Assembly (NCBI GenBank): GCA_902801515.1
Contig: CADCII010000018.1
Coordinates: 18,319-82,318 of the forward strand
Length of the DNA stretch: 64,000 nucleotides
Direction: 5' to 3'
Origin: an uncultured Lachnospiraceae bacterium
Lineage (GTDB): Bacteria > Bacillota > Clostridia > Lachnospirales > Lachnospiraceae
This document shows, piece after piece, positions 41,126-50,752 of this stretch. Made by a program: the position numbers and the translations under genes. The notes below the pieces were generated by a model that had not been told where the DNA came from, did not search any database, and saw nothing but the letters and a program-made list of their open reading frames with translations. How positions within the stretch are numbered: position 1 is the stretch's first letter; the number at the start of each line of letters is the position of its first letter.

Positions 41126-42115
41126 TTATTTGTCAAGCGCTTCTGCCATATCACGCATCATCGCGACATCTTCCGGTTCCAGCTCAAGCTGGGCGGACTG
41201 CGCATTTTCACGGATCTGGTCTACGGTTGTGGAACCGGACAGCAGAGTGATGAAATCGCCCTGTCCCAGGATCCATGCGAGTGCCAGGTTCGCGATCGTG
41301 CAGTCGTACTTCTCAGTCAGTGGCTTCCATGCATCCATCATATCCATGGCTTTCTGCATGTTCTCCGGCTGGAACCACTTCTTCGGGATCTGCGCGCCTA
41401 CTGGCTTGTAGTCTCTCGGCATGGTTCCGCTCAGCAGACCCATCTCCAGCGGAGAATATGCCTGAAGCGTGATACCGTTTTCTTTACAGCAGGGAATGAT
41501 GTCTTCCTCGATAGCGCGGTCAAGTACACTGTACTTTGCCTGGACGATATCCAGGTCGCCCCATTTCAGATACTCTTCAATGTGATGAATATCGACGTTG
41601 GCTGCACCGATCGCACGGATCTTGCCCTGTGCCTTGAGGTCGTTCAGGACTTCCATCGTCTTCTCGATCGGCACATAGTATTCGTCATCCACGCTCTGCC
41701 AGTGGGTCATGTAGACGTCTACGTAATCCGTTCCCAGGCGCTCCAGGCTGGCGTCGATCTCGCGGCGGATCGATTCGCTGTTCAGGTTCTTGTACAGCTG
41801 GATCCCGTTTACGACGTTGAACAGGGAGCCCTTCATCTCCTGGTCCCAGGTAACTCCACACTTGGTGATGATCGTAACGTCTTCTCTCTTCATCTTCTTA
41901 AGAGCCATTCCGACGATCTTCTCACTGTTTCCGAAGTTGTATCCAGGAGCTGTATCGATCAGGTTGATCCCGACCTTCGGAGCCTCGCAGATCGTGTCGA
42001 CGACCGTCTGCAGATCATGGTCTCCGCCCCATGCGGAACCCCCGCCGATAGACCAGGTGCCAAGTCCCATCTTCGAGATATCTTTCCCAGTCTTGCCAAG
42101 TTTGATCATTTTCAT
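41126..42115 (-). CDS. Aldo/keto reductase
   Basis: This NADPH-type reductase of about 329 residues starts MIKLGKTGKDISKMGLGTWSIGGG. It has the catalytic Tyr in DTAPGYNFGNSE near 57 and RREIDASLERLGTDYVDVYMTHW near 110. AAGGAG lies before the ATG at 42115, so the longer frame is rejected. The family interconverts aldehydes or sugars and alcohols. It lies between the aldolase (13 nt upstream) and the PfkB kinase, within a sugar/polyol operon. Confidence 0.9.
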   Translation of the reverse strand: MKMIKLGKTGKDISKMGLGTWSIGGGSAWGGDHDLQTVVDTICEAPKVGINLIDTAPGYNFGNSEKIVGMALKKMKREDVTIITKCGVTWDQEMKGSLFNVVNGIQLYKNLNSESIRREIDASLERLGTDYVDVYMTHWQSVDDEYYVPIEKTMEVLNDLKAQGKIRAIGAANVDIHHIEEYLKWGDLDIVQAKYSVLDRAIEEDIIPCCKENGITLQAYSPLEMGLLSGTMPRDYKPVGAQIPKKWFQPENMQKAMDMMDAWKPLTEKYDCTIANLALAWILGQGDFITLLSGSTTVDQIRENAQSAQLELEPEDVAMMRDMAEALDK

Positions 42116-42128
42116 GGTAGATTCTCCT

Positions 42129-42968
42129 TTACTCGTCAGCTCTTCCTGCGTCGCCGAACAGGTTGATCTTATACATCGCACGCTCTTTGACTGCCTTGCG
42201 GACTTCGCGCTCTACGGCGAGGAACGGCTCATCCTTGTGCGCGTTGATCGCTTCCATGGCTGCCTGGCACAGTTCGGTGTGGATGTTGATCTTCGCGATT
42301 CCAAGAGAGATTGCTTTCTTGATGTCTTCATCGCCGATTCCGGAAGCTCCGTGAAGGACCAGCGGGACGCTGACTTCTTTGTGTACCTGTTCCAGGATCT
42401 CGAAGTTCAGCTTCGGCTCGGAAGAATAAACGCCATGGACATTGCCGATTGCGACTGCAAGAGAATCGCATCCGGTCCTCTCAACGAATTCCTTCGCCTT
42501 GTCCGGTTCGGTGTAGTGGTAATCAGACAGAGCCTCTTCATAGACGGTCTCATTTCCCACATGACCAAGTTCAGCTTCAACCGGGATGTTCAGCGGATGG
42601 AAATAATCCACGCAGCGTTTGATCTCCGCAACGTTCTCTTCAAACGGAAGAGCGGAAGCGTCACGCATGACGGAATTCATGCAATGGTTGACTGCGTTCT
42701 GAAGGATCGTCATGTTGCGGCCGTGATCCCAGTGCTCGATGACCGGAACAGAAGCTTTCCTTGCCATGGAGTCCATCATGTAGCAGAAGTCTTCAAAGAC
42801 CGTATTGCCTGTGAATCCGGTTCCGAAAGAGATGATGACCGGTGCGCGCAGTTCCTCTGCCGCATCGATAACACCCATGAGCATCTCAGCGTTCCATACA
42901 TTGAAATGCGGGATCGCATAATGTCCGTCGCTTGCCTTCTTTTCCCAATACCTGATGTCAGATAACAT
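42129..42968 (-). CDS. Class II (zinc) ketose-bisphosphate aldolase
   Basis: The 279-residue protein has the class II aldolase layout. HFNVWNAEML is near 19, the zinc-binding EHWDHG near 78 and VEAELGHVG near 134 follow, then NVHGVY near 175, LHGASGIGDEDI near 207 and KINIHTE near 229. It splits a ketose phosphate to a triose phosphate (DHAP) and an aldehyde. Members of this class act on fructose, tagatose or other bisphosphates, and exact specificity cannot be read here. Co-directional with the dehydrogenases and the kinase. Confidence 0.92.
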   Translation of the reverse strand: MLSDIRYWEKKASDGHYAIPHFNVWNAEMLMGVIDAAEELRAPVIISFGTGFTGNTVFEDFCYMMDSMARKASVPVIEHWDHGRNMTILQNAVNHCMNSVMRDASALPFEENVAEIKRCVDYFHPLNIPVEAELGHVGNETVYEEALSDYHYTEPDKAKEFVERTGCDSLAVAIGNVHGVYSSEPKLNFEILEQVHKEVSVPLVLHGASGIGDEDIKKAISLGIAKINIHTELCQAAMEAINAHKDEPFLAVEREVRKAVKERAMYKINLFGDAGRADE

Positions 42969-43019
42969 ATTTATTTTCCTCCTGATGGAATTGATTGTCT
43001 GTGTTCTGCGCCGGTCAGA

Positions 43020-44066
43020 TCACTCTTCCGGCATATGGATGACGGACTTGATGATCTCTGCCTTCTTGTTGACGGAGTCGTCAAATGCCTGCTGCACATC
43101 CTTGTAGTCATAGGTTGCGGTAACCATGGATTTCACATCAAATCTTCCGCTGCTGATCGCGGCGATAACTGCCGGATAGCAGTTTCTGTAGCGGAAGCTG
43201 GTCTGGATCGTCACTTCGCGGTTGATCTTGAGGAAGTCAACCGGCACTTCTTTGGACTGGGTGCCGACCTGCATGATCTTGCCGCCTCTGGCGACGATCT
43301 TCACTGCCTGCTGCGCTGTAATCACTGCACCGGCGGTTTCGAACACATAATCAGCTCCCATATCATCGGTAAGTGCTCTGCAGACCGCCACGGTATCTTC
43401 TTTCATGCCATTGACGGTGTGTGCGGCTCCAAGCTTCTTAGCCAGTTCAAGACGGTTGTCCATGACGTCGACTACCGTGATATCGGTTACACCGCAGGAT
43501 ACCAACCCCTGAAGGGTCATCAGTCCGATGCAGCCTCCTCCGAGGATCACTGCCGACTCTCCCGGGCGGATTCCGGACAGGAGCGCTGCGTGCATGCCGA
43601 CAGACGCCGGCTCTACAAGAGCACCTTCCACAAAGTCCATGTTATCCGGCAGGTGATAGGTAAACTCTTCCGGATGTACCAGATAGTTGGTCAGGGCGCC
43701 GCGGTAATTCGGCTGTGTTGCCATGAAATCCACGTCCGGGCAGAGGTTATAACGCCCTGTGCGGCAGTATTTGCAGTGGCCGCAGGGAACGCCGGGCTCG
43801 ATGCAGACACGGTCGCCTTCCTTGAAGTTCTTAACCTTGGGACCGACCTTGACAACCACACCCGCGCATTCATGTCCGAGTCCGATCTCCTGATTCGGAT
43901 CTTTCGGAGGAATGAACGGACCGAACTGGAATCCGTGGACATCCGATCCGCAGACTCCGACTTCTCTTACCCGGATCATTACATCTGTATCTTTCAGTAC
44001 CGGCATGTCCGCCTCGCGGATCTCCATGAGCCCAGGATGGACAAGTATTGCCTTGGAATTTTTCAT
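43020..44066 (-). CDS. Zinc-dependent medium-chain dehydrogenase (sorbitol/threonine dehydrogenase-like)
   Basis: The 348-residue MDR-family enzyme has VGVCGSDVHGF (catalytic zinc Cys) near 36, GHECAGVVVKVG near 64 and the structural zinc cluster CGHCKYCRTGRYNLC near 95. The NAD loop is AVILGGGCIGLMTLQG near 172. Such enzymes oxidise polyols or amino alcohols to ketones with NAD. Its start is 16 nt past the stop of the second dehydrogenase gene, so they are co-transcribed. Confidence 0.92.
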   Translation of the reverse strand: MKNSKAILVHPGLMEIREADMPVLKDTDVMIRVREVGVCGSDVHGFQFGPFIPPKDPNQEIGLGHECAGVVVKVGPKVKNFKEGDRVCIEPGVPCGHCKYCRTGRYNLCPDVDFMATQPNYRGALTNYLVHPEEFTYHLPDNMDFVEGALVEPASVGMHAALLSGIRPGESAVILGGGCIGLMTLQGLVSCGVTDITVVDVMDNRLELAKKLGAAHTVNGMKEDTVAVCRALTDDMGADYVFETAGAVITAQQAVKIVARGGKIMQVGTQSKEVPVDFLKINREVTIQTSFRYRNCYPAVIAAISSGRFDVKSMVTATYDYKDVQQAFDDSVNKKAEIIKSVIHMPEE

Positions 44067-44082
44067 TTATCAATTCCTCCGA

Positions 44083-45183
44083 TCAGTCGTCATAGTCATA
44101 GGTGAAAATGACCTTGATTGCTTCCTTCTTCGCCATCGCGTCGAAGCCCTCTTTCCACTGGGACAGTCCCAGTCTGTGAGTAATCATCGGCTGAACCTGG
44201 ATCTGTCCGGACGCCAGCAGGCGGATGCAGTTTCTCCAGGATGTGGAGTCATACGCCATATGTCCGATGATGCTCTTATTCCAGGATGTAATGTCGTTGA
44301 TAGAGAACTCAAGCGGACGGAATCCCATGCCTACGCGGACGACTTCGCCGTTCGGACGAAGCATCTCGATCGCCTGTTTCAGGGCGATGTTCGCGCCGGA
44401 GCACTCAACGACCAGTCCCAGGTTGTCTCTGCCGCAGATCTCTGTGCAGCGGGCTACAACATCTTCGACTGAACCATTTACACAGTGAGTTGCGCCGAGC
44501 TGTTTCGCGATATCGAAGCGGACCTTGGTATCTTCCTGAAGTCCAACCATAACGATGTTAACGGCGCCCATCAGCTTCGCGATCTGCAGGGAGAATAGTC
44601 CGAGCGGGCCTGTGCCGAATACGACAACATCCTGACCCGGCATCAGGGAGGACTGCTGCGCGACTGCCTTGTAGGCATTGCAGATCGGATCGAGGACTGC
44701 TGCCTCTTCATACTTCACATTCTCCGGAATCTCCCAGATCGCATGTTTGTGGATGCGCAGGATCTCTCCGGGGATCTTGCAGTATTTGGAGAAGCCGCCG
44801 CCCCAGGTGTTCCAGTCAAGTCCGAGGTTGATCTTGTTCTCGCAGCAGAGGAAATCTCCGCGTTCGCATGCCGGGCATTTTCCGCAGACATATGCGGAAT
44901 TGTCAGATACGATTCTCTGTCCCACATGCCAATCTTTGACAAGTTCTCCGACCTGTACGATGTCGCCTGCAAATTCATGGCCGCGGACTGACTGCTGCTG
45001 ATCCGGCGGGCAGTTGGTGTCGTCGTAGCCGGTATCCACTCCCCAGTGCTTCATATCTGCTCCGCAGATAGCCGCGGCACGGATCTGAACAATAATATCC
45101 TCGGGGCCGCACTCCGGCTCCGGATAATTCTCCATCATCTTATATCCGCCAAATGCTGTTCCAAATCTCTTCAATGCATGCAT
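44083..45183 (-). CDS. Zinc-dependent medium-chain dehydrogenase (polyol dehydrogenase-like)
   Basis: This 366-residue second MDR enzyme has AAICGADMKHWG near 37 (catalytic zinc), GHEFAGDIVQVG near 68, the structural zinc cluster CGKCPACERGDFLCC near 98 and VVFGTGPLGLFSLQ near 184. The shape recalls tetritol/erythritol-type dehydrogenases, but this is recollection, not a search result. It is the first enzyme gene after the DeoR regulator. Two such enzymes in one operon suggest successive or alternative oxidations of a polyol. Confidence 0.88.
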   Translation of the reverse strand: MHALKRFGTAFGGYKMMENYPEPECGPEDIIVQIRAAAICGADMKHWGVDTGYDDTNCPPDQQQSVRGHEFAGDIVQVGELVKDWHVGQRIVSDNSAYVCGKCPACERGDFLCCENKINLGLDWNTWGGGFSKYCKIPGEILRIHKHAIWEIPENVKYEEAAVLDPICNAYKAVAQQSSLMPGQDVVVFGTGPLGLFSLQIAKLMGAVNIVMVGLQEDTKVRFDIAKQLGATHCVNGSVEDVVARCTEICGRDNLGLVVECSGANIALKQAIEMLRPNGEVVRVGMGFRPLEFSINDITSWNKSIIGHMAYDSTSWRNCIRLLASGQIQVQPMITHRLGLSQWKEGFDAMAKKEAIKVIFTYDYDD

Positions 45184-45223
45184 AGCAGTCTTTCCTCCTT
45201 GTCTGCCTGAGATGCAAGTTCAG

Positions 45224-45997
45224 TTACGTAAAGTCAATCCCCGGGTAAAGGATCCTTACGTCGTATTCCTTCATCCGGTCGATCCATTCATCGGACGGTT
45301 TCTGGTCTGTTACCAGAACATCCACCTTGTCGTATGACAGGGTCCGGATCAGTGACGTTTTGTTGAATTTCGTATGGTCGGCTATCAGGATGACTCTTCT
45401 TGAATGCTCGACCATCACATTTTTAAAATAAGCTTCTTCCTCATCGCCTTCATAGATTCCGTTGGTAAGATCCAGCGATCTGCAGCTGAGTACACAGACG
45501 TCCAGGAAATAACCTTCCATCGCCCGGGTGGTCACTTCGCCCTGCAGGGACTGTGTCCTGCTCCTCAGGTTTCCGCCTGTGGAAATGATCCGGATCTTGT
45601 CATACATGTAATCATTCGGAATCCGGATGGAGTTTGTCAGCAGTGTGATCCCGGCATTATCCTTTATGTATGGGATAACAGCCAGCACCGTCGTACTTGC
45701 GTCACATCCGATGGCACCTGAGGCGGGAAGAATGGCTGCAGTCAGTTCTCCCATTCTGTTCTTCGCTTCCACATTCTGGATAGCGCGTTCTGTATAGTTC
45801 ACATGTCCCGGAGGCTGCTGGATCAGGACCGCGCCGCCGTACGTGCGGGCAACATATCCTTCTCTTTCCAGCCTTTCCAGATCCCTTCGGATCGTCTCTC
45901 CTGTAACCTGGAACTTCTCACTCAGCTCAGAGACATTCACCTTCTGCTTCGCACGGATCAGGTCAAGTATCTGAAAAACTCTATCCTTCTGTGTCAT
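45224..45997 (-). CDS. DeoR/GlpR-family transcriptional regulator
   Basis: The 257-residue protein has the N-terminal DeoR HTH (VNVSELSEKFQVTGETIRRDL, near 20-40) and a C-terminal sugar-phosphate sensing domain, with GCDASTTVLAVIPY near 93 and LIADHTKF near 209. It usually represses sugar catabolic genes until a phosphorylated intermediate binds. It sits between the ABC importer and the dehydrogenases on the same strand and probably controls that cluster. Confidence 0.92.
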   Translation of the reverse strand: MTQKDRVFQILDLIRAKQKVNVSELSEKFQVTGETIRRDLERLEREGYVARTYGGAVLIQQPPGHVNYTERAIQNVEAKNRMGELTAAILPASGAIGCDASTTVLAVIPYIKDNAGITLLTNSIRIPNDYMYDKIRIISTGGNLRSRTQSLQGEVTTRAMEGYFLDVCVLSCRSLDLTNGIYEGDEEEAYFKNVMVEHSRRVILIADHTKFNKTSLIRTLSYDKVDVLVTDQKPSDEWIDRMKEYDVRILYPGIDFT

Positions 45998-46072
45998 GTA
46001 AGTACCCCATTTTCAAGCCAGCCCCTGCGCCGGGGTGCCGGACATGCACCGCACCACAGAGGCTTATCTGCG

Positions 46073-46804
46073 TCAGCCTCCCAGGTAGGCCTTCTTAACA
46101 TCTTCATTTGTAAGAAGTTCTGCGCCGGTTCCGCTGATGACGGTTTCACCGTTCTGGATGACATATGCATAGTCACAGAACTTGAGGGTTTCAGATGCGT
46201 TCTGCTCAACGATCAGGATGGTGATGCCCATCCGTGCGATCTCCTTGACAAACTCGAAGATCTCTCCGACCAGTTTCGGCATCAGGCCCAGCGACGGCTC
46301 GTCAAGGATCAGGACCTTCGGATTCATCATCATACCTCTGGCGATAGCGACCATCTGCTGCTCACCGCCGGAAAGTGTTCTTGCTGTCTGTTTCGCACGT
46401 TCCTTGACTCGCGGAAACAGCTTGTAGACTTCCTCCAGGTTCTTCTGAAGCTGGTTCTGGTCTTTGATCAGATACGCACCCATCAGCAGGTTGTCCTGCA
46501 CCGAGAGATTGCCGAACAGATGACGTCCCTCAGGAACCATGGACATCCCCATCTGGGCCAGCTTATAAGGCTTGACTCCGACGATGGATTTTCCTTCGTA
46601 GAGGATCTCGCCGCCCATCGGTTTGATCTCACCGGTAAGAGCGCGCAGAGTGGAGGTTTTACCCGCTCCGTTGGATCCCAGGATCGCGAGGATCTCGCCT
46701 TCTCCGACGGAGAAAGATACATCGTGTACAACTTCTACAAAACCGTATCCGGCACGAAGGTTCTTAACTTCGATAATCTTTTTCTTATCATTCATCTGAC
46801 TCAT
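46073..46804 (-). CDS. livF: ABC importer ATP-binding protein, branched-chain amino acid type (LivF)
   Basis: The 243-residue ATPase has Walker A GSNGAGKTS near 44, signature LSGGEQQM near 144 and Walker B ILDEPSLGL near 166. The C-terminus ...AYLGG is typical of LivF. AGGAGG lies 8 nt before the ATG, which overlaps the end of livG. Powers uptake together with LivG, LivM and LivH. Confidence 0.9.
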   Translation of the reverse strand: MSQMNDKKKIIEVKNLRAGYGFVEVVHDVSFSVGEGEILAILGSNGAGKTSTLRALTGEIKPMGGEILYEGKSIVGVKPYKLAQMGMSMVPEGRHLFGNLSVQDNLLMGAYLIKDQNQLQKNLEEVYKLFPRVKERAKQTARTLSGGEQQMVAIARGMMMNPKVLILDEPSLGLMPKLVGEIFEFVKEIARMGITILIVEQNASETLKFCDYAYVIQNGETVISGTGAELLTNEDVKKAYLGG

Positions 46805-47525
46805 CCTTCGAACCTCCTCCCAGATATGCGCTGATAACTTCCGGATTGGAAACTACTTCCTGCGGGCTTCCCACCATAAGCAGTCTTCCGGAAACAAGGA
46901 CGACAACTCTGTTGGAAACACTCATGACAACGTCCATGTTGTGCTCGATCGTCAGGATCGCGACTCCCATGGAATTGATCTTGCGGATCAGGTCGACAGC
47001 TTCCTTTCGCTCTGTAGCCGTCAGGCCTGCCATGGTCTCGTCCAGAAGCAGAAGTTTCGGATCGGTCGCCATCGCGCGGGCGATCTCAAGACGCTTCTTC
47101 TGAGCGACATTCAGTTTTCCGGCCAGCATATCGCGGAACTTTTCCATGCCGCACAGTTCCAGGACTTCATTGACCTTGTTCATAGCCTCGCCCATGTTGG
47201 AAGTGTGGCACAGCGCGCCGACGATAACATTTTCCCATACCGTCATCTCATTGAGTGACTGTGGGATCTGGAAGGTTCTTCCGATACCGATCTTCGCGCA
47301 CTCATGGGCGGGAAGGCTGGTAATGTCCTTTCCGTTGAATGTAATGCTGCCGCTGGTCGGCAGGAACGCGCCGGAGATCGAGTTGAAAAGCGTTGTTTTT
47401 CCTGCGCCGTTGGGGCCGACAACACCGACGATCTCGCCTTCTTCTACGTCGAAGCTGACGTTTTCATTTGCGACAAGGCCGCCGAACTTTTTTGTAATCG
47501 CGTTTAATTCGAGGATCTTACTCAT
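46788..47525 (-). CDS. livG: ABC importer ATP-binding protein, branched-chain amino acid type (LivG)
   Basis: The 245-residue ATPase has FGGLVANENVSF near 14, Walker A GPNGAGKTTLFN near 38, LNVAQKKRLEIARA in place of the usual LSGGQ near 137, and LLLDETMAGLT near 159. The altered signature (NVAQKK) is worth noting, although degenerate signatures are seen in LivG proteins. Its start overlaps the livM stop by 4 nt. Confidence 0.9.
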   Translation of the reverse strand: MSKILELNAITKKFGGLVANENVSFDVEEGEIVGVVGPNGAGKTTLFNSISGAFLPTSGSITFNGKDITSLPAHECAKIGIGRTFQIPQSLNEMTVWENVIVGALCHTSNMGEAMNKVNEVLELCGMEKFRDMLAGKLNVAQKKRLEIARAMATDPKLLLLDETMAGLTATERKEAVDLIRKINSMGVAILTIEHNMDVVMSVSNRVVVLVSGRLLMVGSPQEVVSNPEVISAYLGGGSKDESDE

Positions 47526-48535
47526 TTTGCCACCCCCGTATTCTTCCTGTTCTTACTCTCGCGGATCTTAGCCGGAAGTGTAAGAAGGCCGCCCGGCAGG
47601 AACAGGACTATGATGATGACCAGGATGCCGTACAGAACCATGTCGAGGCCGCCGAATTTGCCCAGGAACGATCTGGTGTACTCGGAGAGGCACTCGATGA
47701 TGACTGCGCCGAGGATCGGACCAAGGACGGTTCCGATACCACCCATGACCGCGACCAGAACGATCATCATGGATACGTTCAGTGTCATCATGCTTGCAGG
47801 ATCAAAATAGAGCATGTACTGCGCGTACAGGCTGCCGCCAAGGCTTACCAGAGCTGCGCTCAGCATGTATGCGCGGATCTTGTACTTGGAAACATCAATG
47901 CCGACACTCGCTGCCGCGTCTTCATTTCCGCGGATCGTTCTCAGATAGTAGAAGAACTTTCTCTTGCTGAGGACCTTGATCACAGCCAGTACGATCAGCA
48001 TGATCACCAGGAACAGGTAATAATAGATCCTGGAATCCTTGAACTGCAGGTACAGAACCGAGTTCAGGCTCTTGTTGAACATGGAGACGCCCTTTGCGCC
48101 GTTGGTGAACTCGAGGTTTACGCAGATATAGCGCATGCACTCTGCCAGAGCCATGGTGCAGATTGCGAACGCATGGCCTTTCAGTCTCAGGATCGGCTTG
48201 CCGATCACCCATGCGAAGCAGGCAGCCAGGCACATTCCGAACGGAATCGCGAGCCAGGGTGTCAGTTTGAAATACTGAAGCGTCAGTCCTACAGAGTAGG
48301 CTCCGAGTCCGTAATACATGCTGTGTCCGTTGGAGACCTGTCCGCAGTAGCCGCCCATTACATTCCAGCCCATTCCCAGGATCGACCAGATGACGATCAG
48401 GATCAGAAGGTTGCGGACGAACAGGCTCGTAAAGATCTGCGGAGCGATCACTGCAAATACAAGGAGGACTGCCAGCAAGATGACCTGTTTTTTATTCATA
48501 TCACCAAAAATAGCTTTCATCTTATTTTCCTCCAA
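47522..48535 (-). CDS. livM: ABC importer permease, branched-chain amino acid type (LivM)
   Basis: The 337-residue permease has about nine hydrophobic segments, and the family motif GQVSNGHSMYYGLGAYSV near 64-81 matches the LivM GQ(x)SxGHAxFxGxGAY pattern. RTIRGNEDAAASVGID near 195 is the cytoplasmic coupling region. The gene overlaps livH by 14 nt. Confidence 0.92.
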   Translation of the reverse strand: MEENKMKAIFGDMNKKQVILLAVLLVFAVIAPQIFTSLFVRNLLILIVIWSILGMGWNVMGGYCGQVSNGHSMYYGLGAYSVGLTLQYFKLTPWLAIPFGMCLAACFAWVIGKPILRLKGHAFAICTMALAECMRYICVNLEFTNGAKGVSMFNKSLNSVLYLQFKDSRIYYYLFLVIMLIVLAVIKVLSKRKFFYYLRTIRGNEDAAASVGIDVSKYKIRAYMLSAALVSLGGSLYAQYMLYFDPASMMTLNVSMMIVLVAVMGGIGTVLGPILGAVIIECLSEYTRSFLGKFGGLDMVLYGILVIIIVLFLPGGLLTLPAKIRESKNRKNTGVAK

Positions 48536-49382
48536 ACAATCCCTTAGGCTTGAACTGCAGTATCAGCATGAAGATCAGGCAGACGCCCAGATACTTGAAT
48601 GCGGTATTGAAATAAACACCGGTCAGGGAGTCAACAAGTCCCATGATCAGGCCGCCGACGATAGCGCCTTCCACGGATCCGAAACCGCCCATGACAACTG
48701 CGATGAAACCAAACAGCTGGAAGTTTCCGCCGACACTCGGGTAGCAGTAATAGTAGTAGGAAAGCGCGCATCCCGCGGCTCCCGCGACAGCGGCTGACAG
48801 GCCGAATGCCAGAGCATAGGACTTCTCGGTATTGATGCCCACATGTTCGGCAGCTGTCTTATCCATGGATGTCGCACGGATCGCTTTACCCTGTCTTGTC
48901 TTATTCAGGAACCACAGCATGAATGCGAATACGCAGACAGCTATGATAAACGGGATGATTCTGTTCTTCGCGATGACAAGAGGCCCGAGATTGACGGAGC
49001 CTTCCATGCCGGTGTGCTGGATCGTCTTGAATGTTCCGCCGAAGAGCATCAGCATGCCGTTGACAAGCACAAGGCTGAGAGCGAATGTGATCAGTCTCTG
49101 TGAAAGGGTCGGGCCCTGCAGAGCCTTGTAGATGATCGTCTTGTAGATTCCCAGACCGAGCACGAACAGGACGCCCATGCAGAGCGGAAGCGCAAGAACG
49201 GGCGGCAGGCCTGTCGCTGTCGAGAAGAAATATGCCACGAACATAGCGATCATCAGGAATTCACCCTGTGAGAAACTCAGGATTCCCATGACGCCCCAGA
49301 CCAGTGCAATGCCCATGGCGATCAGCGCGTAAATGGTGCCATTGATAATGCCCTCATACAGCGCCTGAAGTAAAGTGGCCAT
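48522..49382 (-). CDS. livH: ABC importer permease, branched-chain amino acid type (LivH)
   Basis: The 286-residue permease has about eight membrane segments. LYEGIINGTIYALIAMGIALV at the start and FSQGEFLMIAMFVAY near 36 are typical of LivH, as is a coupling region RQGKAIRATSMDKTAAEHVGI near 170. It follows the binding-protein gene by 95 nt, a spacer holding a GC-rich hairpin (GGCTGCCGC/GCGGCAGCC, about 49416-49442) that could reduce read-through so that the binding protein is made in excess. Confidence 0.92.
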   Translation of the reverse strand: MATLLQALYEGIINGTIYALIAMGIALVWGVMGILSFSQGEFLMIAMFVAYFFSTATGLPPVLALPLCMGVLFVLGLGIYKTIIYKALQGPTLSQRLITFALSLVLVNGMLMLFGGTFKTIQHTGMEGSVNLGPLVIAKNRIIPFIIAVCVFAFMLWFLNKTRQGKAIRATSMDKTAAEHVGINTEKSYALAFGLSAAVAGAAGCALSYYYYCYPSVGGNFQLFGFIAVVMGGFGSVEGAIVGGLIMGLVDSLTGVYFNTAFKYLGVCLIFMLILQFKPKGLFGGK

Positions 49383-49415
49383 ATATGTACCTCCTGGTTG
49401 CCTGTTTATCGGAAA

Positions 49416-49442
49416 AGGCTGCCGCGAAACTGCGGCAGCCTC
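49416..49442 (-). terminator. Hairpin between binding-protein and livH genes (attenuating)
   Basis: GGCTGCCGCG and CGCGGCAGCC-like arms pair around AAACTG. There is no clean U-run, so partial termination or a 3' mRNA stabiliser is more likely than a full stop. Such hairpins often sit behind binding-protein genes. Confidence 0.55.
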
Positions 49443-49477
49443 GCCAATCGTTCCTTAACTTGGTAAGGGTCTGTCAG

Positions 49478-50752
49478 TTATCTCTCAGACCATGTCGGTG
49501 CTTCGAAGATTGCATCAACAGTCTTGACATCTTCCGGATATACGGTCTTGTATTCGCCGCCCTGCACCTGCATGACTACGCCGGTAGCTGCGGTGTTCTG
49601 GTTGTTCTCATTCATCTCGATGGAAGTCCAGGGCATGAAGATCTGTGCACAGTCTGCATCCGGAGCCTTCAGTGCTTCTGCAAGTGCTGCGGAATCAGTG
49701 GAGCCAGCCTGGTTGATGCAGTATGCGATCAGCAGAACGTCTGCGCAGTCTTTAGACATACCTTCGTTGAACGCGATTCCCTTGGAGTAATCCGGATACA
49801 GTTCCTGCAGGGACTGGATGCAGTCCTTCTGGATATCTGCTGCCCATCCGCCGGTAGAGAAGATGTATTCGGTCTTGTCGCCGAGTGCGGAGAAGAAGTC
49901 AGCTGTCACGAATCCGCCTCTCTGTCCGATGAGCATCTTCGGGAACCAGTCCTGATCGCTCATGGTGTTGATCAGAAGGATAACGTCGGTAGCATAGCCG
50001 GCAACCATCAGGCAGTCCGGATTAGCTTCTTTAAGTTTGATGACCTCAGAAGAAAGGGAGGTGGAGTTTGCTGCGTAGGTCATATTCTCAACCACTTCGT
50101 AGCCATACTCTTCAGCCTTCGTCTCTTCGACGGTAACGATGTTTGCGCCGAACTCAGAGTCTTCAGAAAGGAATGCGACCGTCTTGATCTCGCTTCCTGC
50201 TGCGTTTGCCTCATCCATGAGCTTGTAGGAGTCATCGATGTAGGTGTCGTCGGTCAGGTTATATCTGAACAGCCAGTCATAATCTTCACTTCCGTCAGTC
50301 AGTGTGACAGCGGAACCAGCAGTTACAAGCGGAATCTCATACTGCTCTGTGATAACGGAGATTGCCTTGGACATTCCAGAAGTAAGCTGTCCGGTAAGTG
50401 CTACACATCCTTCTTCAGAGATAAGTCTTCTTGCTTCGGAAGTAGCAACAGTGGTGTCGCCCTTTGTATCAGCCTCAACCAGTTCGATCTGAGCGCCGTC
50501 CAGGTTCGGAAGGCCTGCGTCAGCTGCCAGAAGCATGTTGATGTCTGCGTGCTCCTCATTGATCAGGTCTACGATCATCTCTGCTGCCCAGGTTACCTGC
50601 TGACCATTCTCAGCAGCGGTTCCGGTAAGCGGTGCCAGCCAGCCGATCTTGATGGTATCAGCTGCATAGGTAGTTGTGGTTGCCATTCCGGCTGCGAGTG
50701 TTCCGACCATTGTGCCGATCATAACGACACTGATTGCCTTCTTCAGATTCAT
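49478..50752 (-). CDS. ABC importer substrate-binding protein, branched-chain amino acid type (LivJ-like)
   Basis: This protein of about 424 residues has a signal peptide (1-29, ending in TYA). The type I binding-protein fold starts with IKIGWLAPLTGTAAENGQQ, and mid-protein GCVALTGQLTSGMSKAI and MLIGQRGGFV motifs follow. CACAAGGAGG precedes the ATG at 50752, so the 45 extra codons upstream are rejected. There is no lipobox cysteine near the cleavage site, unusual for a monoderm binding protein. Two palindromes lie just upstream. Ligand unknown; the adjacent catabolic genes argue against assuming leucine. Confidence 0.9.
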   Translation of the reverse strand: MNLKKAISVVMIGTMVGTLAAGMATTTTYAADTIKIGWLAPLTGTAAENGQQVTWAAEMIVDLINEEHADINMLLAADAGLPNLDGAQIELVEADTKGDTTVATSEARRLISEEGCVALTGQLTSGMSKAISVITEQYEIPLVTAGSAVTLTDGSEDYDWLFRYNLTDDTYIDDSYKLMDEANAAGSEIKTVAFLSEDSEFGANIVTVEETKAEEYGYEVVENMTYAANSTSLSSEVIKLKEANPDCLMVAGYATDVILLINTMSDQDWFPKMLIGQRGGFVTADFFSALGDKTEYIFSTGGWAADIQKDCIQSLQELYPDYSKGIAFNEGMSKDCADVLLIAYCINQAGSTDSAALAEALKAPDADCAQIFMPWTSIEMNENNQNTAATGVVMQVQGGEYKTVYPEDVKTVDAIFEAPTWSER

